From Sporomusaceae bacterium (GTDB lineage: Bacteria > Bacillota > Negativicutes > UBA1444), in contig JAHDPL010000024.1 in the NCBI GenBank assembly GCA_018434355.1, positions 62,001 to 126,000 on the forward strand: a stretch of 64,000 nt of DNA. Direction: 5' to 3'. Made by a program: the position numbers and the translations under genes. Under the pieces are notes generated by a model, which worked only from the letters and a program-made list of their open reading frames with translations, had not been told where the DNA came from and ran no database searches. Shown piece by piece: positions 15,652 through 25,524 of this stretch; the first letter of the stretch is position 1; every line of letters begins with the position of its first letter.

Positions 15652-17480
15652 TCAGTTTGGTTGCAAGCGGATGCAAAGCGCCGAACAGTCGTCGCGGCGT
15701 CCAGGCTGATCGGCAATTTCCCGCAGTTTGTCAAACATATTCTCGAATGAAGCGATAGGCAAGTTGTCGATGTCAGGTAATTGCTCGTAAATCCCATCAC
15801 TCATAAAATAAAAGTTGTCGCCGGGATGGATGTCGATGCTGAATTCCTCGAAATCGGGCGATGGACTAATACCGATCAGTGAGCCTGGTTTTTTTATGCA
15901 CACCGGGAATTCTCCCGAAGCGGCCAAGAACATGTATATGCCGGCAGTAGCAAACGTCAGACGCTGTTTGACCAGGTCGAATTCAAAGTAAATCGCCGCG
16001 GCATAGGTCTCGTCGGTGAAATAATGCAGGACGTTTTTGTTGATCCACTCCAGCCGTGACGGCAGAGTCCAGCTGAAGGAAAGCGAATGGCGAAAATAGG
16101 CGTTGACTGCCACGCCCTGCAGGGAACTGGCGACGCCGTGCCCGCTCACGTCAAGCAGAAAGCCGGACAATTTCGCCTGGTCATTGTCCCAGGCATAACC
16201 GAAATAATCGCCGCTGACCAGATGGAAGGGCGAGTGAATCGTGCGGACCGACAGCAGGGGATGGGAAAAATCTTCCGGTAAGAAGCCGGCCTGAATCCGT
16301 GCCGCCAGTTGCAACTGTTCCTGCAAATCGGTTTCCATTTTGCAGCGGCTGCGTTGCATGTCGCTGATGACCCTGGCCAGGTTGCCGAATTCATCTTGTT
16401 GCGCCAATGTCGCGGCAGGCAATTGATGCGTAAAGTCGCCACCGCTGATGTTGCGCAGATGTTGCATGATTTGCGACAGGGGACTTGTCAGGATACGTAC
16501 GATCAGCGGGATGGCAAAGCAGGAAAGTCCGATCAGGATCAGCGCGGCCAGACCGATTTTTCGCCGCAGGTCCGCCAAGCCGGCCAACGCCTCCGGTTCA
16601 CTTTGCTGGGTTACGACGACCCAGTCCGGTACGGCAAGCCGGGTGAAAGTGATGAAACGACGAGCGCCGCCATGGGGGTTATCCAGGACTTTGCTGCGGA
16701 TCTGTCCGTCTGATTCTTGCAGCACCAACTGGATCAGGTCTTGATCGAGACTGTGTTGTTGATCGCGGGCGATGCTTGTGCCGCCATAGGCCACGATCAT
16801 GCCTTTGCGGTCGACAATATAGGAAAATCCGGTCTGGCCAAGAGAAATCGACTGCAAAAACTTGTCCAGGGCTTCAAGACGCAAAATCCCGCCATGAATT
16901 GCCACCATTTTGCGATCAGGACCATCCGTGTCGAAGACGGGGGCGGCGATGGCGACCACCAGCGGTCCCTGGGCAGTGGCATACACTTCGCTGACATAAA
17001 CGGCGTTGGTCGCAGTTACGCCTTGATACCAGTCGCGATGCGAAAAACCTTGCCGGTAACTGGCCAGCGGCGTGCCTTGTTGCCAGCGGAACGGCTCGCC
17101 GAGGATCGGTTGGGCTTTGTCCGGTGTATAGAGGTTCAGGTAACTGAAATCCGGATGGGTGCGCAATACCTCCCGCAAAGAACGGCGCAGTTCTGGGCGC
17201 TCTTGTTCGGCCAAGCCGCGAAATTCATCTTGACGCCGGTCGAAGCCTGCGGTGTTCCGCGTTTCAGCCTGTTGGGCCGAAAAACTGATGGCGGCAGTAT
17301 GATACCTTGTGAAGTCAGTTACCGCCCGCAGTATGGCATGGACGCTGTATCGCTGGGAATCCAGCGCTTTTTCGCGCAAAATCCTTCCAGCATGATTTCA
17401 CTGAACGAAACGAGGCTAATCACGGCGATTCCGACGGCAATCACCATGATGACGATCAGTTTTAAGCGAAAACTGCTCAT
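15652..17480 (-). CDS. Membrane SpoIIE-type phosphatase (Cache-HAMP-PP2C) with a frameshift near its start
   Basis: The intact-looking reading frame covers 575 residues from 17379, but its first codon is TTG with no ribosome site. Upstream, ATG 17480 has GGGAGG before it and encodes a membrane helix (RLKLIVIMVIAVGIAVISLV) in a different frame. One added base near 17383 would join the two as EG-ILREKALDSQ. Domain order after that: extracytoplasmic Cache-like sensor to about residue 275, second helix (LAALILIGLSCFAIPLIV), HAMP, then PP2C/SpoIIE catalytic domain with SGDYFG, DVSGHG and FMSDGIYEQ. Such enzymes dephosphorylate Ser/Thr anti-sigma-antagonist proteins; no partner gene is nearby. The frameshift is either real inactivation of anchoring or a base-calling error. 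It leads the operon with MORN and gluzincin genes. Confidence 0.75.
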
Positions 17481-17634
17481 GCTGCCTCCCAATTATCCGA
17501 TAATAAAACCTTCCACATGAAAAAACAGAATCCTGCAAGAACAAAGCCGGGTTCGAAGGAAAAAACGTGCATCCGCAGAATATTCTATAATAATATAATC
17601 GTAGCACGATGACAAAACGAAAAGAGGTGCGTTC

Positions 17635-18489
17635 ATGTCAGAACATCAGGAAACCAATGAACAGATTATTGCCCACTACGTCCATGCTTTGGCGAAACTC
17701 AATGAAATGCAGGTCGCCGATGTCGGGGTGTGCATCTGCAATCTGGAACAGGTTGTCTTTTATAGACCAGCTCGTACACTGGACCTGCGGGTAAAGCCGG
17801 GCGACCCAGTCAAACCGGGGAGTGCTTTGCATCGAGCGATTCAGGAGCGTCGGCGGGTGACGGTCAAGATGGACGCTTCACTGTATGGGGTTCCCTATGT
17901 CGGAATCGGTACGCCAATTCAGGATGAACGCGGCAACGTGATTGGAGCGGTCACTATTTCGGAATCGACGCAGCGCTATGAGTTGTTGAAGCAGTCGTCG
18001 GTCAAGATGGGCGAAAGCATTCAGACGATTGCCAGCACTGCCGAAGAAATATCGGCCCAGACCGAAGAAATGGCGGCGGCGGGACAGGCGATGAAGACGA
18101 CGCTGGAAAAATCGCAGAATTTGGTGAAAGACACCGACCAGGTGATGGGTTTGATCAAAATGATTGCAGGTCAGACCAACCTGCTCGGCCTGAATGCGGC
18201 AATCGAGGCAGCCCGGGTCGGTGAACAGGGGCGCGGCTTTGGCGTAGTTGCCGAGGAGATTCGTAAACTGGCCGGGGTGACGGCGGATTCGATCAAAAAT
18301 ATCGAGGGGATAATTCGCGCCATCCAAAGCGACAATAGCAACAACCATCAACAGATGGCCCATATCGCGGCAATGATTGCGCAAGTGGCTCAGGCGACAA
18401 CGCAGGTCGCCGAAGCGAGCCAGACGCTGAATGAAATGGCGACGGAACTGAATAACATGGCGGAAGGGTTGATCGACAGCATCGAATAA
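17635..18489 (+). CDS. Soluble methyl-accepting chemotaxis protein
   Basis: 284 residues from ATG 17635 (AAAAGAGGTG before it). There is no membrane segment. Residues 1-115 form a small sensor domain with [16 protein letters not shown] and [28 protein letters not shown]. The rest is a short chemoreceptor signalling helix pair whose tip reads [35 protein letters not shown], the sequence that contacts CheA and CheW. The signal sensed is unknown; the Cys-containing CIC segment could bind a ligand or metal, which is a guess. It is divergent from the phosphatase gene and ends in its own terminator. TATAAT-like sequence lies at 17586-17599 but without a good -35. Confidence 0.85.
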   Translation: MSEHQETNEQIIAHYVHALAKLNEMQVADVGVCICNLEQVVFYRPARTLDLRVKPGDPVKPGSALHRAIQERRRVTVKMDASLYGVPYVGIGTPIQDERGNVIGAVTISESTQRYELLKQSSVKMGESIQTIASTAEEISAQTEEMAAAGQAMKTTLEKSQNLVKDTDQVMGLIKMIAGQTNLLGLNAAIEAARVGEQGRGFGVVAEEIRKLAGVTADSIKNIEGIIRAIQSDNSNNHQQMAHIAAMIAQVAQATTQVAEASQTLNEMATELNNMAEGLIDSIE

Positions 18490-18503
18490 GCAAGCATTAC
18501 ATG

Positions 18504-18525
18504 ACGGGCCGAAAGGTCCGTTTTT
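18504..18525 (+). terminator. Intrinsic terminator after the soluble chemoreceptor
   Basis: ACGGGCC, GAAA tetraloop, GGTCCGT, then TTTTT: a compact seven-base-pair stem with one G-U pair, 15 bases after the stop. Confidence 0.85.
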
Positions 18526-18554
18526 GTTTGTCTTATTTCAGAGTTTTCTTAGTC

Positions 18555-18583
18555 TTGACTGGCAGATTAGTTTGGCATATACT
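18555..18583 (+). promoter_or_regulatory. Promoter of the csoR-copA operon
   Basis: TTGACT (18555-18560), 17 bases, TATACT (18578-18583): one of the best vegetative promoters in the window. Transcription would begin near 18590, inside the CsoR-type operator. Confidence 0.8.
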
Positions 18584-18588
18584 CAAAA

Positions 18589-18607
18589 TATACCCTACAG
18601 GGGTATA
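18589..18607. promoter_or_regulatory. CsoR-type copper operator
   Basis: TATACCC, TACAG, GGGTATA: a perfect 7+7 inverted repeat of the C/G-tract kind bound by CsoR/FrmR tetramers. It begins six bases after the -10 element, so a bound repressor would block initiation. The csoR gene starts 30 bases downstream. Confidence 0.8.
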
Positions 18608-18636
18608 GTATATCGAGTCCGTTGGAGGGGTAAGCA

Positions 18637-18906
18637 GTGATCGTAAACAAAGAGAAGACAGAATTACGCCATCGGTTAAAAAAAGTCGCCGGCCAGATTA
18701 ACGGCATCGATAAGATGCTGGATGAAGGCCGCTATTGCGTGGACATCCTGCAGCAGATTGTCGCGGCGCGGGCGGCGTTGAACAAAGTCGCGCTGATGAT
18801 TATCGAGAGCCACGCCAAGAGTTGTATCGTCGCGGCGGTCAAAGAGGACCGGGGCGATCAGAGCATCGACGAACTGATGAACGTATTGAAGCAGTTTAAT
18901 AAGTAA
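18637..18906 (+). CDS. csoR: CsoR-family copper-sensing repressor
   Basis: 89 residues from GTG 18637 (GGAGGGG at 18624-18630). The all-helical CsoR/RcnR fold is clear: LRHRLKKVAGQINGIDKMLDEGRYC then DILQQIVAARAALNKVA. The Cu(I) ligand set Cys34, His59, Cys63 (C-H-C; ESHAKSC) is present and is the copper signature within the family, distinguishing it from nickel or formaldehyde sensors. It binds the operator at 18589-18607 when copper is low and releases on Cu(I) binding, inducing itself and the copper ATPase that follows. The role is well supported by the operator, residues and neighbour. Confidence 0.92.
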   Translation: MIVNKEKTELRHRLKKVAGQINGIDKMLDEGRYCVDILQQIVAARAALNKVALMIIESHAKSCIVAAVKEDRGDQSIDELMNVLKQFNK

Positions 18907-18921
18907 GGGAACGTGAATGGT

Positions 18922-21138
18922 ATGTCGACGAAAAATGAAAAAACCGGACTTGTTTCGGTCGAACTGAAAATCACCGGCATGAGCTGCGCCGCCTGTTCGG
19001 CCCGGATTGAAAAGGCCTTGCTGAAAATGCCGGCGGTGGCCAATGCGGTGGTGAACCTGGCGGCGGAAAAAGCCGTCGTCGAATATAACAGCGCGGACTT
19101 GAGTATTGCTGAAATTCAGGACCGTGTGGAAAAGCTGGGCTTTGAAGCGCATAATATTGAAAACCGGCGAGATGCCGATCGGGAAAAAACGGCGAGAGAA
19201 GCCGACATACGGGGGCAACGACTGCGACTGCTATTATCGGCGCTACTGTCTCTGCCACTGCTACTGGCGATGTTGCTGCATTCATTGGGGGTCATGACCA
19301 GCGTCGGCAATTTTTTTATGGACGCTACCGTGCAGCTGGTATTAGCAACACCGGTGCAGTTTATCGCCGGCTGGCCGTTTTACCGTGGCGCTTATACAGC
19401 CCTGAGCAACCGCAGCGCCAACATGGACGTACTGGTGGCGATGGGGACTTCCGCCGCTTATTTTTTCAGTATCGCCAATATGCTGACCGGCGACCCGCAT
19501 TTGTATTTTGAGACTTCGGCCATTTTGATCACCCTGATAATCTTCGGTAAGTTCCTTGAAGCAAGAGCCAAGGGAAGGACATCGGAGGCGATCAAGGCAC
19601 TCATGGGGCTGCAGCCGAAAACGGCGCGGGTGATTCGTGACGGAATTGAACTGGAACTACCGATCGACGACGTCGTGTTGAACGATGTCATCGTGGTGCG
19701 GCCGGGAGAAAAAGTACCAGTCGACGGGACCATTCTCGAAGGAACCTCCACACTGGACGAATCAATGCTGACCGGCGAGAGCATCCCGGTCGACAAGCAA
19801 CCCGGCGATCCGGTCGTCGGCGCTACGATCAACAAGCTTGGCGCGTTCAAGTTTATGGCGACCAAAGTCGGTAAAGATACGGCATTGGCCCAGATCGTCC
19901 GCATCGTCGAAGCGGCGCAGGGCTCCAAGGCGCCGATCCAGCGTTTCGCAGATATCGTCTCCGGTTATTTTGTGCCGGCAGTGGTGAGTCTGGCGGCGAT
20001 TACCTTTGTCATCTGGTATTTTCTGCTTGATCCCGGCAATTTTTCGCGAGCGTTGGTGAACTTTACCGCCGTCATGGTGATTGCCTGCCCCTGTGCGCTG
20101 GGACTGGCGACACCGACCTCGATCATGGTAGGTACCGGCAAAGGGGCTGAGCAGGGTATCCTGATCAAAAGCGCCGAACATTTGGAGAATGCCTACCGGC
20201 TGAATACGGTCGTGCTGGACAAGACCGGCACCATTACCAAGGGCAAGCCGGAGGTCACCGATATCGTGCCGCTAGCCGAGTTGTCCGCTGATGAGATCCT
20301 GCGGATTGCGGCGAGTGTGGAGCGAAACTCGGAGCATCCCCTGGCCCAGGCGATTGTAAAACACGGGCAGGAACAGGCGCTGACGCTGACGGAGCCGGTT
20401 AGTTTCCTGGCGGTTCCCGGTCAGGGAATCAAAGCGGAGTTTGAGACCCGGCAGGTCCTGGTCGGTACACGCCGGTTGATGCGTGACAGCGGCATTGAAA
20501 TTGAAACCTTCGTCAGCGCGGTGGAAATGCTGGAACAACAGGGGAAAACGGTGATGTTCCTGGCGGTAGGTGCGGCGCTGGTCGGACTGGTCGCCGTAGC
20601 TGACACGGTTAAAGAGAATTCGGCCCAGGCCGTTGAACGACTGCAGGCGATGGGGATTGAAGTCTGGATGATTACCGGAGACAACCAGCGGGCGGCCCAG
20701 GCCATCGCGTCCAGTATCGGCATCAGCAATGTCATGGCCGAGGTGATGCCAGAGCACAAGGCGGAGAAAGTCGCGGCGTTGAAACAAACCGGCAAGATTG
20801 TCGCCATGGTTGGTGACGGGATCAACGATGCACCGGCGCTGGCCTCCGCCGATGTCGGGTTTGCAATCGGCACCGGTACCGACGTGGCGATCGAGGCGGC
20901 GGACATCACGCTGATGCGCGGCGACCTGAACGGGGTTGTGGCGGCGATCCAGCTAAGTCGGGCCACGATGCGCAACATCAAACAAAATCTGTTCTGGGCG
21001 CTGTTTTACAATTCGGTGGGGATTCCGGTCGCGGCAGCGGGTTATTTGTCGCCGGTACTGGCGGGAGCGGCGATGGCTTTCAGTTCGGTATCAGTGGTGC
21101 TCAATGCGCTGCGGCTGAAAAACTTCAGACCGGAATAA
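18922..21138 (+). CDS. copA: Copper-exporting P1B ATPase CopA
   Basis: 738 residues from ATG 18922, 11 bases after AAGGGA; a GTG at 18913 is in frame but only two bases from that site. One N-terminal HMA domain has the copper motif GMSCAAC (Cys22, Cys25). Then come membrane helices, actuator loop LTGES, CPC at 389-391 in [14 protein letters not shown] (Cu(I)-pump form), phosphorylated Asp433 (DKTGT), SEHPLA, and [24 protein letters not shown]. The last helices carry [11 protein letters not shown] and MAFSSVSVV, whose Tyr-Asn and Met-Ser-Ser residues complete the Cu(I) path. It is co-transcribed with csoR and removes cytosolic Cu(I). Confidence 0.93.
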   Translation: MSTKNEKTGLVSVELKITGMSCAACSARIEKALLKMPAVANAVVNLAAEKAVVEYNSADLSIAEIQDRVEKLGFEAHNIENRRDADREKTAREADIRGQRLRLLLSALLSLPLLLAMLLHSLGVMTSVGNFFMDATVQLVLATPVQFIAGWPFYRGAYTALSNRSANMDVLVAMGTSAAYFFSIANMLTGDPHLYFETSAILITLIIFGKFLEARAKGRTSEAIKALMGLQPKTARVIRDGIELELPIDDVVLNDVIVVRPGEKVPVDGTILEGTSTLDESMLTGESIPVDKQPGDPVVGATINKLGAFKFMATKVGKDTALAQIVRIVEAAQGSKAPIQRFADIVSGYFVPAVVSLAAITFVIWYFLLDPGNFSRALVNFTAVMVIACPCALGLATPTSIMVGTGKGAEQGILIKSAEHLENAYRLNTVVLDKTGTITKGKPEVTDIVPLAELSADEILRIAASVERNSEHPLAQAIVKHGQEQALTLTEPVSFLAVPGQGIKAEFETRQVLVGTRRLMRDSGIEIETFVSAVEMLEQQGKTVMFLAVGAALVGLVAVADTVKENSAQAVERLQAMGIEVWMITGDNQRAAQAIASSIGISNVMAEVMPEHKAEKVAALKQTGKIVAMVGDGINDAPALASADVGFAIGTGTDVAIEAADITLMRGDLNGVVAAIQLSRATMRNIKQNLFWALFYNSVGIPVAAAGYLSPVLAGAAMAFSSVSVVLNALRLKNFRPE

Positions 21139-21227
21139 GAGAGTTACCAGTTCTGTTACAAAATTGACACAATTTCTCGCTTGTGATGCGATAAAATCAG
21201 AGCAGCAAGATAGAAGGTGGGATTGTC

Positions 21228-22406
21228 ATGCAGCTGACCTGGCTGAAACAATGGCCGAAAAGTAAAATCGTGATTCTACTGCTGGTCGTACTGATTCCGG
21301 TCGGTTGGCTGCTGTACAGCAAAGGGCCGCTAGGGCCGGCGAAGGTTACGGTTACGGCAGTTCAGCAACAGTCATTCAAAGCTGGTGTCTTCGGTATTGG
21401 TACCGTTGATGCCCGCCTGACGTATGCGATTGGGCCGACGCAGGCCGGTCGGGTCTTGAAGGTGTTCGCCGACCAGGGCGACAAAGTGGCGGCAGGTAAA
21501 GTGCTGGGGGAAATGGACCCGGTCGATCTGGAGCAAAAAGTAACCGGAGCAGCCGCCTCGGTGTCGAAAGCGAAAAGTGCCCTGCTGGCGGCGGAAGCGC
21601 TGGTGCGCGATACGGCGAGCCGGCGCAATCTGGCGCGAAACAGCGCCGATCGCTACAATGCACTGTTCAAGGCTAATGCCATCAGCCAGGAAGCGGTCGA
21701 TGTGAAAAACAATGAGGCCAATGCGGCCCAGTCGGCTCATGAGTCGGCTCTTGCGGCATTGGAAGCGGCTCGTGGTGAAGTGGCCCGCGCCAATGCCGAC
21801 TATGCGGCGTTTGTCAGCCAGCGCAACAACTTGCAACTGGTCAGTCCGGTCAACGGACTGGTCGTTTCGCGCGACGCCGAACCGGGCGCTACGGTGGTGG
21901 CCGGTCAGTCGGTGTTTCGCCTGATCGACCCGGCAACGCTCTGGATTCGCACCCGCATTGATCAGGGCCGGTTTCATGGGATCGCTGTCGGGCAGCCGGC
22001 GACGATCGTCCTGCGGTCGCGCCCGGACAAGCAACTGGCTGGCAAAGTCGTACGGTTGGAAGTCCAGGCCGACAGCGTGACCGAAGAACGGTTCGTGAAT
22101 GTGGCTTTCAATGAAGCCCCCGGTGTTTTGCCGCTCGGCGAACTGGCCGAGGTGACGATTGAGTTTCCGCCGGTTGCCGATGCGTTGGTCGTTCCGGCAG
22201 CCGCCGTGAAAAAGCAGGGGAAGCAGAACGGTGTCTGGCTGGTCGAAAGCGGCGCGCTGCGGTTTCAACCGGTGGAAATTGGCGTCCAGTCACTCGACGG
22301 CAAAGTTCAGATTTTAAAAGGAATCAGCCTTCAGGATCATGTGGTCGTCTACAGCCAGCAGTTGCTCAGTGACGGGATGAAAGTCCGGGCTGTGAAACAG
22401 CCATGA
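21228..22406 (+). CDS. HlyD/MacA-type periplasmic adaptor of an ABC exporter
   Basis: 392 residues from ATG 21228 (GAAGGTGGG upstream). One N-terminal membrane anchor (IVILLLVVLIPVGWLLY) is followed by a split lipoyl/barrel-sandwich domain, a long Ala/Glu-rich coiled-coil hairpin at about 100-205, then beta-barrel domains. The gene overlaps the permease by ATGA and the ATPase follows, making an adaptor-permease-ATPase set as in DevBCA or MacAB. The adaptor would span the periplasm to an outer-membrane channel not encoded here. A TTGACA at 21164-21169 could be its -35 element but no well-spaced -10 is seen. Substrate unknown. Confidence 0.8.
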   Translation: MQLTWLKQWPKSKIVILLLVVLIPVGWLLYSKGPLGPAKVTVTAVQQQSFKAGVFGIGTVDARLTYAIGPTQAGRVLKVFADQGDKVAAGKVLGEMDPVDLEQKVTGAAASVSKAKSALLAAEALVRDTASRRNLARNSADRYNALFKANAISQEAVDVKNNEANAAQSAHESALAALEAARGEVARANADYAAFVSQRNNLQLVSPVNGLVVSRDAEPGATVVAGQSVFRLIDPATLWIRTRIDQGRFHGIAVGQPATIVLRSRPDKQLAGKVVRLEVQADSVTEERFVNVAFNEAPGVLPLGELAEVTIEFPPVADALVVPAAAVKKQGKQNGVWLVESGALRFQPVEIGVQSLDGKVQILKGISLQDHVVVYSQQLLSDGMKVRAVKQP

Positions 22407-23596
22407 TTAACCTGGCAGTCAAGGAAATTTCCCACAGCTGGGTCCGTTACGTGCTGACTGCGGCCGGCTTGGGTCTGCTGATCGGCGTGACGCTGACGAT
22501 GACCGGCCTGGTACGCGGCATGATGGATGACGCGGTTGCCTTGATCCGCGGCACGCATGCCGATTTATGGGTAGTGCAGGATGACACCATGGGCCCGTAT
22601 GCCGAATCCTCGACTTTATATGATGATGTTTCACGCAACATCGCCGGTCTGCCGGGCGTGGCGGAAGCGAGCAACGTGGCGTATCTTACTGTGCAGGTGC
22701 GTCATGCGAACAAAGATGTACGGGCTCAAGTGGCGGGGTTCGAACTCGGCAAACCGGGTGAGCCGCCGTATTTGATTGCCGGCCGGCCGATTGTCAAAGC
22801 CCGTTATGAAGCGATTGCCGACAGCAAGACCGGTTTTCGGATCGGCGACCGGATCGGCATTCGTCGCACCGAGCTCACGGTGGTCGGGCTGACCAGCGGC
22901 ATGGTCTCCTCAGGCGGCGACCCGGTCGTTTTTGTCAGCATGCAGGATGCGCAGGACATTCAGTTTCAAAAGGACAATACCACGATTTACAATGAACGCA
23001 ACCGGCTGAGTGCCAATCCCAAATTAAACCGACCCGGTTCGCCCGGCCTGCTGCAGGCGGTCACCGAATCACAGCAGTCCAACCACAAGGTCAATGCGGT
23101 ACTCGTCCGGCTGACACCGGGTTTTGATCCCGATGCAGTTGCCGAGACAATTCGCCGCTGGAAACATTTCGAAGTCTATACCTATGGGCAGATGCAGCAA
23201 ATTTTGCAGCAGCGCGTCATCATCAATGCACTCAGGCAACTGGGCATGTTCATGGTGATTCTGGCGATAGTCAGTACTGCCATCATCGCCCTGATCATCT
23301 ATAACATGACGATGGGAAAAATTCGAGAGATAGCCGTTCTAAAGCTGATTGGCGCAAAAAACAGGACCATCATCGCGATGATCCTGCAGCAAGCTTGGGG
23401 GCTTGGCATTATCGGCTTTTTTGTCGGCAAGGTCACGGCAGCCACGTTGGCTCCTTTGTTTCCCAAGCGGGTCGAATTGTTGACGTTTGACAGTGTAGTT
23501 GCTTTCTTCATTATCCTGTTGATTTGCTCACTGGCCAGCCTGGTGGCGATCCGCGCTGCGCTGAAAGTCCAGCCGGCTGCGGCGATCGGAGGTTAG
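22403..23596 (+). CDS. FtsX/DevC-like ABC exporter permease
   Basis: 397 residues from ATG 22403. A membrane helix at about 15-35 (VLTAAGLGLLIGVTLTMTGL), a large extracytoplasmic domain to about 265, and three C-terminal helices (FMVILAIVSTAIIALIIYNM; LGIIGFFVGKVTAATLAPL; VVAFFIILLICSLASLVAI) give the four-helix FtsX/MacB topology. The sequence KIREIAVLKLIGAKN after the second helix is typical of these permeases. These proteins usually drive movement of periplasmic substrates through an adaptor rather than transport across the inner membrane. It sits between the adaptor and ATPase genes. Confidence 0.83.
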   Translation: MINLAVKEISHSWVRYVLTAAGLGLLIGVTLTMTGLVRGMMDDAVALIRGTHADLWVVQDDTMGPYAESSTLYDDVSRNIAGLPGVAEASNVAYLTVQVRHANKDVRAQVAGFELGKPGEPPYLIAGRPIVKARYEAIADSKTGFRIGDRIGIRRTELTVVGLTSGMVSSGGDPVVFVSMQDAQDIQFQKDNTTIYNERNRLSANPKLNRPGSPGLLQAVTESQQSNHKVNAVLVRLTPGFDPDAVAETIRRWKHFEVYTYGQMQQILQQRVIINALRQLGMFMVILAIVSTAIIALIIYNMTMGKIREIAVLKLIGAKNRTIIAMILQQAWGLGIIGFFVGKVTAATLAPLFPKRVELLTFDSVVAFFIILLICSLASLVAIRAALKVQPAAAIGG

Positions 23597-23597
23597 C

Positions 23598-24305
23598 ATG
23601 GAAGCGATTCGCATGACCAACCTGGTCAAAACCTATGGCGCCGGCCCGACAGAAGTACGGGCGATCAAGAACGTATCGCTGTACGTCAACCCCGGCGAAG
23701 TCGTCGGGTTGCTCGGTCCCAGCGGTTCCGGCAAAACAACGTTGTTGCAATGTCTGGGGGCGGTGATTGACCCAACGGCGGGGCGTATCGAGCTGAATGG
23801 CGAAATGGTTTACGATGACGGTTGGAAGATCGACGATGTCAGGGCCTTGCGGCGTGACAAGATCGGCTTTGTGTTTCAGGCGGCTTATCTGATTCCATTC
23901 CTCAGTGTGCTGGACAACGTAGCGTTATTGCCGATGCTGGCCGGCAAAACCAATGAGTTTGCCCGCCAACGGGCTATGGAACTGCTGACCACGCTGGAAG
24001 TCGAGCACCGCGCCCACGCCAAACCTTCGCAGCTATCGGGCGGTGAACAGCAGCGGGTGGCGATTGCCCGGGCGCTGGCCAACCAACCGCCGTTTATTCT
24101 GGCTGACGAACCAACCGCGCCGCTGGACAGCGAGCGATCCTTGATCGTGATGAAGCTGCTCACGCGGGTGGCCCAACAATTCAACACCGCAATCATGGTC
24201 GTGACCCATGACGATATTATCACTCCTCGCTTCAAACGGCTGTATCGGCTGCGTGACGGCGTTGCTCATGAAGAAGCGGGGCAGGGACTGCCGTTTCCCG
24301 AGTGA
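23598..24305 (+). CDS. ABC exporter ATPase (LolD/MacB/DevA type)
   Basis: 235 residues from ATG 23598, one base after the permease stop. Walker A GPSGSGKTTLL (about 41-51), Q-loop FQAAYLIPFLSVLDNV, signature LSGGEQQRVAIARAL, Walker B FILADEPTAPLDSE and the switch His (VTHDD) are all intact. The D-loop region reads PTAPLDSE rather than the usual PTGNLDS, a small variation. Together with the adaptor and permease it forms a three-component exporter of the DevBCA kind. Confidence 0.88.
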   Translation: MEAIRMTNLVKTYGAGPTEVRAIKNVSLYVNPGEVVGLLGPSGSGKTTLLQCLGAVIDPTAGRIELNGEMVYDDGWKIDDVRALRRDKIGFVFQAAYLIPFLSVLDNVALLPMLAGKTNEFARQRAMELLTTLEVEHRAHAKPSQLSGGEQQRVAIARALANQPPFILADEPTAPLDSERSLIVMKLLTRVAQQFNTAIMVVTHDDIITPRFKRLYRLRDGVAHEEAGQGLPFPE

Positions 24306-24393
24306 CAAAGTTTTTTGCTATGGCAGGATTATTTCACTACCCACGGGAATAATAAAGCAGGATGTTTTAAGCTGCAAAGCTGAGGAGGGGCTC

Positions 24394-25401
24394 GTGAACA
24401 AAAAGATAGGACTACTACTGCTCTGGTTCATATTGCTGAGCATTGCCACACCGGGCGATGCTGCTCCGGGAACTTTATTTAACGATGGACAATGGGTGGG
24501 GTACAAATACCAACAGAATTTGGGCGACTCGGACCCTCCGGTACAGAGTAAAGTCGCCAGGCCAGTATTGATGACGTTCAAGCATTCGGATCATGGCCTC
24601 GGCTTCGGTAAAATGATATGGGATGGGAAGCGACAAATCGAACTGTCCGCGAGTATTGCGCAGGCACAGCCATTTCCGGTCTATCCATACCATGTGCGTA
24701 TTGTGTTGTACGATCCGGAAAACAAGGAAGTTCGCAACGAGCATTTGTCCATCGGCGTGACCTGGCAGAATTATTCCTGGTCGGGGCCGTCTCTGCAACA
24801 CTTGTGGAAACCTGGACTGCAAGGCGGCTATTCGCTGGCACAGAAGCCATTGAGTGAATTGTCAAGGCAACCGTTCGGTATATGGAAGCTTGTGTTTTAC
24901 AAGGATATGAATCTGAAGGGCACTGGAGCTGCCGACCAATGGAAGTGGGAGCCACTGGCCCGGTATGAGTTTGAAATCACCAATAGGACTGATTCAGGAC
25001 CGGCAAACACAACTGCAACGAAATCAGCGGAAGTGAAAGTATCTCCATTGTATGCGAACGATCCGGTGACACTGGCTGGAGTTCGCTTTGAATTCAAAAA
25101 ATATGATATGCAGCGATACAAGGAAGATAACCAGTGGAAATGGACGATCAACTATTGTGAAGTGTACGCAGACGGTGAATTGGTCGCGAAAATATCATCC
25201 GAACAAATGAATGTCGGCGATGTATTCACCAAGACAATCGGTACCCGGCAGAATCCGCGAACAGTTAAGGTGAAGATCGTGGAAATGCCCAAAGTTACGA
25301 GTCTGATGGAGTGCCGGGGACCGGCGCTGCCTTGCCAGACGATGCCGCATCCGGTCAGTCGCGGGCAATATATTTTGCTGAATTTATCTGTGTCTGAATA
25401 G
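24394..25401 (+). CDS. Secreted protein of unknown function
   Basis: 335 residues from GTG 24394, with GAGGAGGGG just before it. The same frame is open further upstream into the ATPase gene, but without a ribosome site. A signal peptide is seen (IGLLLLWFILLSIATPGDAA), and the remainder is polar and rich in Trp, Lys and beta-type sequence. I recognise no domain. Two regions can be told apart: residues about 25-185 with SVRIVLYDPENKE-like strands and a GTGAADQWKWEPLARYEFE ending, and a C-terminal part (about 205-335) with YANDPVTLAGVRFEFKKYD. A promoter is not obvious in the 88 bases before it. A clear terminator follows. Confidence 0.65.
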   Translation: MNKKIGLLLLWFILLSIATPGDAAPGTLFNDGQWVGYKYQQNLGDSDPPVQSKVARPVLMTFKHSDHGLGFGKMIWDGKRQIELSASIAQAQPFPVYPYHVRIVLYDPENKEVRNEHLSIGVTWQNYSWSGPSLQHLWKPGLQGGYSLAQKPLSELSRQPFGIWKLVFYKDMNLKGTGAADQWKWEPLARYEFEITNRTDSGPANTTATKSAEVKVSPLYANDPVTLAGVRFEFKKYDMQRYKEDNQWKWTINYCEVYADGELVAKISSEQMNVGDVFTKTIGTRQNPRTVKVKIVEMPKVTSLMECRGPALPCQTMPHPVSRGQYILLNLSVSE

Positions 25402-25421
25402 ACGTGAACGTATTAAAATTT

Positions 25422-25446
25422 ACGCCGGAACGATCCCGGCGTTTTT
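25422..25446 (+). terminator. Intrinsic terminator
   Basis: ACGCCGG, loop AACGATC, CCGGCGT followed by TTTTCTTTTT, 20 bases after the preceding stop codon. Confidence 0.88.
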
Positions 25447-25524
25447 CTTTTTGTAGTTGCAGGAGTTTTGTCTAGCGCGGCGGAATAAAATAATGATAGA
25501 TTTCACCAACAGGAGAGTGAGCGT

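Noticed and set aside
15621-15800. 60-residue N-terminal extension of the MORN protein
   Set aside because: It overlaps the 3' end of the phosphatase gene, and the internal ATG 15620 has both a ribosome site and a signal peptide.
21164-21197. Promoter TTGACA with GATAAA or TAAAAT before the HlyD-type gene
   Set aside because: The spacing would be 20 or 22 bases, too long for a normal promoter; only the -35 half is convincing.
21372-22268. 298-residue open frame on the minus strand
   Set aside because: Shadow of the HlyD-type adaptor gene with no ribosome site or recognisable domain.
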